Shown: in pieces, positions 57,532-64,000 of the stretch
Layout: each line of letters starts with the position of its first letter
Numbering within the stretch: the stretch's first letter is position 1
Assembly (NCBI GenBank): GCA_037043015.1
Contig: CM073321.1
Span: 10,672,001 to 10,736,000, forward strand
DNA length: 64,000 bases
Direction of reading: 5' to 3'
Origin: Bryum argenteum
Lineage: Eukaryota > Streptophyta > Bryopsida > Bryales > Bryaceae
The notes under the pieces: generated by a model
Database searches by the model: none
What the model was told of the DNA's origin: nothing
Seen by the model: the letters and a program-made list of their open reading frames with translations, nothing else
Position numbers and translations under genes: made by a program

Positions 57532-58545
57532 TATTTTTCACATTTCATAGACAAAGACAAACAACTTCTCAATCTATGAGCCTCAGTTGTCCAATGCACA
57601 AAAGATTGACAAAATTCCGAACCCAAGGAAAGCTTCGATAACAAGCTAGAACGCACAGAATGACACAGCACCCCGGACGCGCTCATCAAACGCTCTCCTG
57701 AGAGAGACAACGATGACGTGGCCAAGGACGCAGTGGCGGCGTGGCCAAGGACGTAGTGGCGGCGTCGCCAAGGACCGGCATGCAAGAAGAATTGATTTGT
57801 CCCTAATACTCAAGATGCGTAGATTTGTCAGTAAAACGTTAGGATGTGCATTTATTTCTGACTAATACCCAAGATGCGCATTGAAGTTTCAGTAATACCC
57901 AGGATGCATGCGTAGAATTGTCAATAATATCTAGGATGCACATTCTATTCAAACTCCTCCAACTGAAGTACAAACATGTACTAAGAGTACTCAAGGTATC
58001 AAAATGACATAATGATGCGCCTAAACATAAGTAACGGTAAATTTTACTTTTTCTGAAATCAACAAGAAGCCATTCTAGAACTAGCTGCTGGCATCTAGAA
58101 TCTTCAATCCGATTGAAAAAAGCTTCATTTTTCCACCAGATATCAATTGCAAACCATAACTAACTTGTTTCTAAGATTTTGGCCAATCGTGAGTGGCAGA
58201 CATGAGAGTGAGAGTAGATTCCAAGCCACTTCCCCTTCTTATCTTCATTGCCAAAAAAAAAAAAGTATTTCAACTTCCAACAATACAGATGTTTGTACTT
58301 TTGTATGAACAAGCACCCTGTGACATTTTACTAACTATACTAAAAGTACAAATTTCTCCCACTCAACATGGTTTTTCAAGAAATCAACAACGCACAAAAG
58401 ATCTTTACGTGTAACATGTCTAGCAACTAAAAAAAAAATGGAAAAATAAACTTGAAAGTTTAAGCAATTTCAAGTGCAAATTGAACCTGTCTTTGAAAAT
58501 GGCAGTGTGACTCAAAAAAGTATATAGTCTAGCATACTTATACCC
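57532..58545. other. No gene recognised
   Basis: GGCGTGGCCAAGGACG(C/T)AGT is directly repeated near 57715-57770. The remainder is AT-rich. Confidence 0.35.
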
Positions 58546-59238
58546 GAGGCTGCACTTCTAAATCCTTATTTACTACATGACTAAGAGTTAGCTACCGATC
58601 CTGATCTTACAATAGCTTGCAAGCGTGTTTTACAAAAACTATGTCCCCCGGAGGATTATGCAGACGTGGTGAGTGAGTTTCTTGCGTTTCGAGTAAGGGG
58701 TCCACCATTCCATGACATGTTGGAGCTTAAGACTCAAAAACTAGCTCCACATGCATGGTGGGAGTTTGAAGGTGCTTGTGCTAAACTCCTCTCTCCAATT
58801 GCAAAGCGATTACTAGCACAGAGCGTGTCCTCGTCGGCTTGCAAATGCATTTGGAGTAGCTACTCTTATGTTCACGACAAGAAACGGAATCGATTCCGTT
58901 TATCGGGGAGAGCTGATGACTTGGTCTACATATATTCCAACTCGAAGTTGCTTGCGAATGATAAGGTGAGTGATGATGGGAGGTGGTATAGAGAGAACTT
59001 GGATTCAGAAGAATACCAAGTACATGAAAACGATGAGGAAGCGGTCGAGCACAATTCAGAGTTTGATGACAATGATATTTTTGAATTTAGTGATGAAGAC
59101 GATAATATGACTTTCTTCCCCGCTTCAAATGATGAAGATGCTCTAAATGTTCACGATGCTAAGGGTGATTTTATCGCTGATGGTGTTTCGGCAGATGATC
59201 TAGAGGATGAGCAACCGTTAGCACGGTTAATGACTTAA
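58546..59238 (+). pseudogene. hAT transposase C-terminus (dimerisation domain)
   Basis: Plus strand. The frame begins EAALLNPYLLHD, meets a TAA at 58582, and continues in frame with ELATDPDLTIACKRVLQKL. It then has the hAT dimerisation signature: APHAWWEFEGACAKLLSPIA, QSVSSSACKCIWSSYSYVH, KKRNR, then DDLVYIYSNSKLL. A long acidic tail follows (DNDIFEFSDEDDN, DLEDEQPLARL). The N-terminal zinc finger and the catalytic region are absent. Further coding-like Lys-rich and acidic text lies at 59520-59840 in other frames, possibly its C-terminal tail. Confidence 0.75.
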
Positions 59239-60239
59239 GGCAGCATGGAAAAATCCAATAACATCCCACCTGTTATCGCTAGTGGTTTAGGGTTGGAAAA
59301 GGAGGCGATAGACGTGAAAACCACCGCGTGCAATACTAGAGCCGGCACTATAAACTCTAATCCGATCGCATTTGTAGTAAGGATCAACTATCTTTACTTT
59401 GTGCTACTCTCCGCGCTTTATTTCAACCCTCTACTGTAAGGGTTACGACAACCTTGGAGAAATCCTCTATGGGTTTGGTATCCCTTTCAAGAGCCAAAGA
59501 TGGCAGCATCTCTAGTGACTCTGATGTACCTTTGGGCAGGTATTTAAAAATGCCAATGTTCTTCGTAGTGCCACGGAATTACAGCACATGCTTCATTCTT
59601 CCAAGTCGCATAAACGTAAATCTGCAACGGTTCCAATTGTTCCGCCAAAAAAACCAAAAATCCATGTTAATCTTCCAGAATTTGGTATTTAGCATATATA
59701 TGGGAATATACAATGTACAGAGAACAAGCCCAAAATCAAACAAGAGGTTCCGAGCGATTATGAATATAATCCTACGGGATCTAGTGGATCTGAAGTGAAG
59801 GGAGATAAGGATTATGAACAATCCTCTGATGCTGGTGAATAGTTGAATTTTGCTTTTTTATGTAGTATCGGTTCATAGAACTTATCCTTATTATAGATAT
59901 TTTATTTATAGTTTTTGTAGTACTTCATTGTTATACTCCAAATGCATTTGGAGTTTCTATTGTTTACATGACTATATTTAATGTGTTGAAGAATTATATA
60001 TATCTCTACATAATTGTCGCACGATGGCCTTGACTCTCAAGCATAGAGAAGAAATGCACATTAAACCAAAAAAATTGCAACCCTTTATTTCAAAAATAAT
60101 GCCCCATGAGTCAATGGTGGCATTTTCATCATTTTTAAAACAACATTCATACAACCTAGAAAAAGCCTATATTTATACGTTCAAACTAAAGGTCCAACAT
60201 CTGTTCAAACTGAAGGTACATCCGATTGATTAATTTGAG
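59239..60239 (+). other. Coding-like remnants then AT-rich sequence
   Basis: At 59545-59840 short frames read SKSHKRKSATVPIVPPKKPK and later SDYEYNPTGSSGSEVKGDKD, probably the tail of the hAT gene. Nothing is supported after 59850. Confidence 0.35.
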
Positions 60240-60956
60240 CTATACTACGAGCACACGGTCTTTGGCTTGGATAGGCATTCTACCGCCCTCTTCATATTCC
60301 CGATCCACGGCTGCAATTTTGCGGCTCATCTCTGCTTGCCAACTATCCTCCCCATCTTTGCCATCTTGCCTCTTCCGCTTTCTACTAAGATCCACTTGTT
60401 TGTTACATAAGATTTTCATGGCCTTCTCGATTCGTGCAACGACATCGTGTACAATACCTTCGAAATCATCCATTGCTATGACTGATCCTACTTTTGGATA
60501 TAAAATACATGTCCTCCAAAACGAAATGGCGTCATCGATACGCATATCAAACTTCTTTACCGCATTCCCATAAGAGACCTCCACATCTTGAAAAGAATTT
60601 TCCGGTATCAAAGTCCGGTATATCGCGGCTTCCTCCAATTTTGCAAGGACCATAGCTCTTCCAATTGGAGTATAATCATACTTCTTGTACTCCTCTCCTC
60701 AGCCGGTTGAATCTCTTACTTCGTGCCACAAACCATCTTCTCCCTTTTCCACTCTTTTTGGAGGAAATCGAAAGAAACGGTTGTGTTCGATGCTCCAATG
60801 CCCTCCAAACTTACGACAAAACAACTCTCGTCGCTCATCATCTTTAATATTCCTCGTCCTTATTTCAATTTCGTAATCTGTGTCATTCAAAATAAAGGAT
60901 CTCTTTCCCCACCATATTGTATGCTTAGTTGGTGCTTTGATTCTGACGTACTCCAC
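60240..60956 (-). pseudogene. C-terminal part of the RING paralogue, split by TGA
   Basis: Minus strand. 60956-60699 reads FGGHWSIEHNRFFRFPPKRV and ends at a TGA. The same frame then continues (GEEYKKYDYTPIGRAMVL) to 60240, with RIDDAISFWRTC and a basic RKRKRQDG stretch. It is offset from the RING frame at 60887-61459, so a frameshift or intron lies near 60900-60956. It corresponds to 49895-50344 of the first RING locus. Confidence 0.5.
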
Positions 60957-61459
60957 TCAAGTGCATTTCCCCTATCAGAGTAGTGTAGAAATTTCTTTGA
61001 AAGTTGATCCAGTGGAAGATTCCATCGATTGAACTCGTACCTTGGTGGCATAAGATCTCGCCTGCCCATTATTTTGTAGAATCTCGTGCTAAATGGGGAG
61101 CGACATACCGTACATACCGATTTTGTGATGGCATATTGGCATATGCAAGTAACATGAAAGTTATGGCCACATTGGCACAACGTGTATGCTCTCTCTTGAC
61201 CAAAATGATGTAGGCACAGCGCACATTTTTCCTTAAGTATTGCACAAGGAGGGTCGCATGTGTTAATTACAATGCGAGCTAACTCTTGTAGGTGCGATGA
61301 GAATTTATTGTACGGCGCCCATCCTTCCTCTATCTCCAAAGTCCAATCAACATTATTGTTTCTCCCAATTTTTGAGTAATTTGTACGCTCCATCATATCT
61401 TTTGCATCGCCCCAAAAAGTGACCTCTACAGGGTCATATCGCCGTTTCGTACTCATCAC
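60887..61459 (-). CDS. RING-H2 segment of the paralogue
   Basis: Minus strand, 190 codons. DVEVTFWGDAKDMM-like entry text (DPVEVTFWGDAKDMMERTNY) precedes CDPPCAILKEKCALC. The RING-H2 finger follows: CALC, CQCGHNFHVTC, CTVC. After it comes SPFSTRFYKIMGRRDLMPPR, which aligns with SPFHKRFYNLFGLEDYMPPH of the other copy. All eight zinc ligands are present. Confidence 0.65.
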   Translation of the reverse strand: MMSTKRRYDPVEVTFWGDAKDMMERTNYSKIGRNNNVDWTLEIEEGWAPYNKFSSHLQELARIVINTCDPPCAILKEKCALCLHHFGQERAYTLCQCGHNFHVTCICQYAITKSVCTVCRSPFSTRFYKIMGRRDLMPPRYEFNRWNLPLDQLSKKFLHYSDRGNALEWSTSESKHQLSIQYGGERDPLF

Positions 61460-61716
61460 ATGAAACTTCTCTGATGAAGCATCTACAATTTCACGTAAAA
61501 CTCTTCATTTAGCTGCAATAGCTTTGAGATCGTCTTCTGCCTTCGAAACCAAACTCTCCCAATTATTCTTCACATGCCATTTCTATTATCAAAGAGGGGC
61601 CTTTGTATCTGAATTTCAACATACCTTCATCACCCATGCTCGTGCATCTGCGAGTGCATTATCTCTCTCCTTATTTGCTATCTCTAACTTCATCGCCTAG
61701 GCACTTTCATCATCGT

Positions 61717-62631
61717 CTATTTACACAATTGTCTTTCCCTTGTCTTCTTTACCATCCTCTTTACCACCCCCATCATATCGTAAAAGAAAAGACTAGATGA
61801 AGTCCTTTGAGTGTCCTTCTGTGATGCAACAAACTTGTCCAATTCTTTTGAGTCTATTAACAGAACCCCAGATACACTACAAACTGCTTCTTTATATTTT
61901 GCATCAATGTTGACAGAACGTTTGTCAGTCATCCGAATTGCTTGCAATTCAATGTAGTACTGTGTAATGAGATTCCTTAGAGTTTCGTTTTTTGCCTCTA
62001 TTTTCTCAATGATCTTTTGATCTTTTACAGCATCGTTCAGTAAAAGGTGATAGCGATCTATGATTGCCTCATAATTTATAGCAACCTGTAGGATTTTAGG
62101 CATGAACGTTAGGCTTGCAAAAGTGTGACTCATATCCACTAAACCACGAGCCATACTAGCAAGTATACTTGACCCCATTTTCATGTCGATTCTTACAGCA
62201 CATATGTCACTAGGCTTGATACCTCCGAAATCTTTCTCCCGCAGACCATTCTCTTTATCTACCACATTGCACCAATCTGCTATTCCGCGTGCCGTGGTCA
62301 TAAACTCCTCCAATTTCTTATTGCTTGGTACCGTACGCAAATACTGCTCCAAATTGTCCACCATACCCGAATCGGGATCCATGACATCCATGGCATTTGC
62401 TAGTGATTTGGTTTCCACTAATTCACTTGGCCCTACGTCCTCTGATGTTGATATCAGGGTTACGTAAGGTTCTCCAACTACTTTTGTATCTTCGAGCCTA
62501 TCAATTATTGTTGGTTCCACGAGTGGAGCATCCATGGCAACTATGTTCCTTCCATCCTCTTTCTGTGTCGTGGTTGTTGGATGAGAATGCCTCACTAGCG
62601 TCTCAAGAGTTTTCTTCCTCAAGTGCTGCAA
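61717..62631 (-). CDS. Middle (helical) segment of the RING paralogue
   Basis: Minus strand, 304 codons in the same frame as 62653-63219, from which it is separated by a TAA (62655-62653). It has an acidic early part (TSEDVGPSELVETKSLANAM) and a long helical region (YHLLLNDAVKDQKIIEKIEA, then NLITQYYIELQAIR). It occupies the place of the coiled coil in the other copy, but the sequence is strongly diverged. The link from here to the RING segment is not in frame, so an intron or decay lies at 61460-61716. Confidence 0.5.
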   Translation of the reverse strand: MQHLRKKTLETLVRHSHPTTTTQKEDGRNIVAMDAPLVEPTIIDRLEDTKVVGEPYVTLISTSEDVGPSELVETKSLANAMDVMDPDSGMVDNLEQYLRTVPSNKKLEEFMTTARGIADWCNVVDKENGLREKDFGGIKPSDICAVRIDMKMGSSILASMARGLVDMSHTFASLTFMPKILQVAINYEAIIDRYHLLLNDAVKDQKIIEKIEAKNETLRNLITQYYIELQAIRMTDKRSVNIDAKYKEAVCSVSGVLLIDSKELDKFVASQKDTQRTSSSLFFYDMMGVVKRMVKKTRERQLCK

Positions 62632-62652
62632 TAAAGCCTTTGTAGAGTTTGA

Positions 62653-63219
62653 TTATGAATCAAACATATCGGGGATATCCTTCTGAATTTTCCCAATTCG
62701 AAGAGGCAATGTACTACTCGCTGTGAATGTGCTCCAGTTCACCTTACGCTTCAGTATTAGCTTAGCATACACCATGCACAAAAGCGTATAGGAAAGGTAA
62801 CTTTTGCTTTTGGGACGATCTCCAAACAATACCACCCAAACTTCTTCAGCACGATAAAGAAAGTGATCATCCTTGCATGTTTGGAGGTTGCAAGTAAAAT
62901 TATTGGTATTAACTTTGTGACATTCTTTAGGCCAAAGTTTCCCAATGTGGTACATCTTCACATATTTCTTGCATGTTGCTAATCTCCAGTCTTCCTCCTT
63001 TTCTAGCTCCCAATCGCTCTCAGCTTTGATGGCCTCATTATCCAAGATCTCATAATGCAACTCATGTGTCTCTCCTTTTGGTTTCACTCTCTTAGACGGT
63101 GTCTGATGTAAAACCAACTTCGTCTTCACCAGTTCTGCCTTTGTGTTTTCTCTCGATGGTGACCTCAAGGGCTCGTTAGAATCAACTTCCATCTTTGTGT
63201 TATTGGTCACCATCGCCAT
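62653..63219 (-). CDS. N-terminal segment of the RING paralogue
   Basis: Minus strand, ATG at 63219 (MAMVTNNTKMEVD). It contains EEDWRLATCKKYVKMYHIGK, TCNLQTCKDDHFLYRAEEVW and YAKLILKRKVNWSTF. This aligns by eye with the N-terminal block of the 50345-52189 protein (the YIEW, LRYCTNSEIFSRCLQIYQLL and VEIILKKRFDWSTL segments). The shared ending, LKR(K/R)-x-(N/D)-WST, is the best conserved. A TAA ends it, but the frame continues beyond. Confidence 0.55.
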   Translation of the reverse strand: MAMVTNNTKMEVDSNEPLRSPSRENTKAELVKTKLVLHQTPSKRVKPKGETHELHYEILDNEAIKAESDWELEKEEDWRLATCKKYVKMYHIGKLWPKECHKVNTNNFTCNLQTCKDDHFLYRAEEVWVVLFGDRPKSKSYLSYTLLCMVYAKLILKRKVNWSTFTASSTLPLRIGKIQKDIPDMFDS

Positions 63220-64000
63220 GAAGAACGGGGAGTATTTAAAATACTCCAAATATATCCCAAGTATGCAAAAAGTCTATGAAGCAGCCGCAAGTATCGTGTA
63301 GAACGTTGACTTATCCCCGCCAACACAAATGCAGCACACGAGAAGCTAATGTCCACGGTTGCAGCCCATTTGAGGTGGATGGATTCAAGAAGTGAGGGGA
63401 AATGAGGGCCAAGGGCCATTTATCCCCTAAATTTACCAACCCTAATGACCGGCCGCACGAACCGGTCGCTCGGCCAATCACGACCGCGACCGATGCTGGC
63501 CGACCGATCCGGCCGACGGATCCTAGCCGGTCGATCCGGACGACCCATCCTGGCCGACCAATGACGGCCGTTTTGGCCGGCCCAAGTGGGTTTTTTAATT
63601 TTTTTTTCCAAATGTATTGATGAAATCTGACAAAATTTCCTTGGATCCTTTTTGATCCCTCAAAGATTTCTGTTATTAGATTCTCAATGATTATTACACA
63701 ATGAAAAAAAGAATCCTATGTTGATTTCTGAAATGCTACATATTCTTTATTCACGGATAGATCTTCACTTTATTTTTTGAGATCGAAACCATTTCAAGTC
63801 TACTCTATAAAGTATAATTCTTCACAAATTCAAAGATGTTCCGTACAGAAGGCAAATTTTCGAGTCCAAAGAGTTTCCTTCTTCTCTAGTTTTCTTTTGT
63901 GAATTATTTGGCAATTTTCATCACTTCAAGGCAATGCTCTCTACCATTAAGTTTCATTGAACATACTTTTTGGTACAACAATAATACTTAGATAAATTTG
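63220..64000. other. Upstream region with GGCCGA-type repeats; no gene
   Basis: At 63450-63590 CCGGCCGA/CCGATCC motifs recur in a GC-rich patch about 230-370 bases upstream of the RING paralogue. From 63600 to the end the sequence is AT-rich with no supported feature. Confidence 0.45.

Overview
The window is nuclear DNA of a green plant (streptophyte). It has GT-AG introns, a plant-type leucine-rich-repeat receptor kinase C-lobe, a plant ABCC (MRP) transporter fragment, a NAM-associated protein fragment, and plant transposon families (Ty1/copia, chromodomain Ty3/gypsy, CACTA with DUF8039, hAT). I cannot name the species. A seedless plant (bryophyte, lycophyte, fern) or charophyte fits the unusual gene families best, but that is inference. 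Almost everything here is repetitive or accessory sequence, and I see no intact conserved housekeeping gene.

Layout. 1-1021: 5' end of a copia element (LTR, primer site, Gag) running off the left edge. 1590-4012: a decayed gene with a coiled coil, a duplicated acidic segment and a DLNG-type FCP1/NIF (CTD-phosphatase-like) domain. 7266-9103: NAM-associated and receptor-kinase fragments. 11011-11754: a broken ABCC transporter that runs directly into a defective chromovirus (to 17109, with its 3' LTR). 17728-21402: a probable non-autonomous CACTA element with a palindrome-based minisatellite. 22593-25255: minus-strand genes, including a second DLNG phosphatase-like gene.

25399-38053 is the most interesting block. 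A multi-exon minus-strand gene joins a ParB/Srx-like domain to a class-beta DNA methyltransferase-like domain. Head-to-head with it, across a roughly 2.9 kb AT-rich gap, is a plus-strand DUF7869-type gene that is probably transposase-like. Both genes carry about 30 near-perfect copies of an odd-length palindrome: two 11-base arms, ATTCAACTCGA and its reverse complement, around one free base. As far as I can read, these lie only in introns, including the 5' UTR intron of the DUF7869 gene. They are absent from the exons and from the gap between the genes.

38.5-45.2 kb: a tRNA-like/SINE-like relic, unknown gene fragments, tandem repeats, and a second, unrelated palindrome array based on GTTTCGTCAACGAAAC. 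45372-49219: a second copy of the 3' half of the chromovirus, sharing lesions with the first. 49.9-63.2 kb: two paralogous coiled-coil/RING-H2 genes on the minus strand. Between them lie a divergent protein kinase gene flanked by GC-rich inverted tracts, an unknown gene with a PCNA-binding-like motif, and an hAT transposase C-terminus.

Many reading frames are clearly protein-like but broken by single in-frame stop codons with the same frame continuing afterwards. This fits a landscape of recently silenced mobile or duplicated genes.
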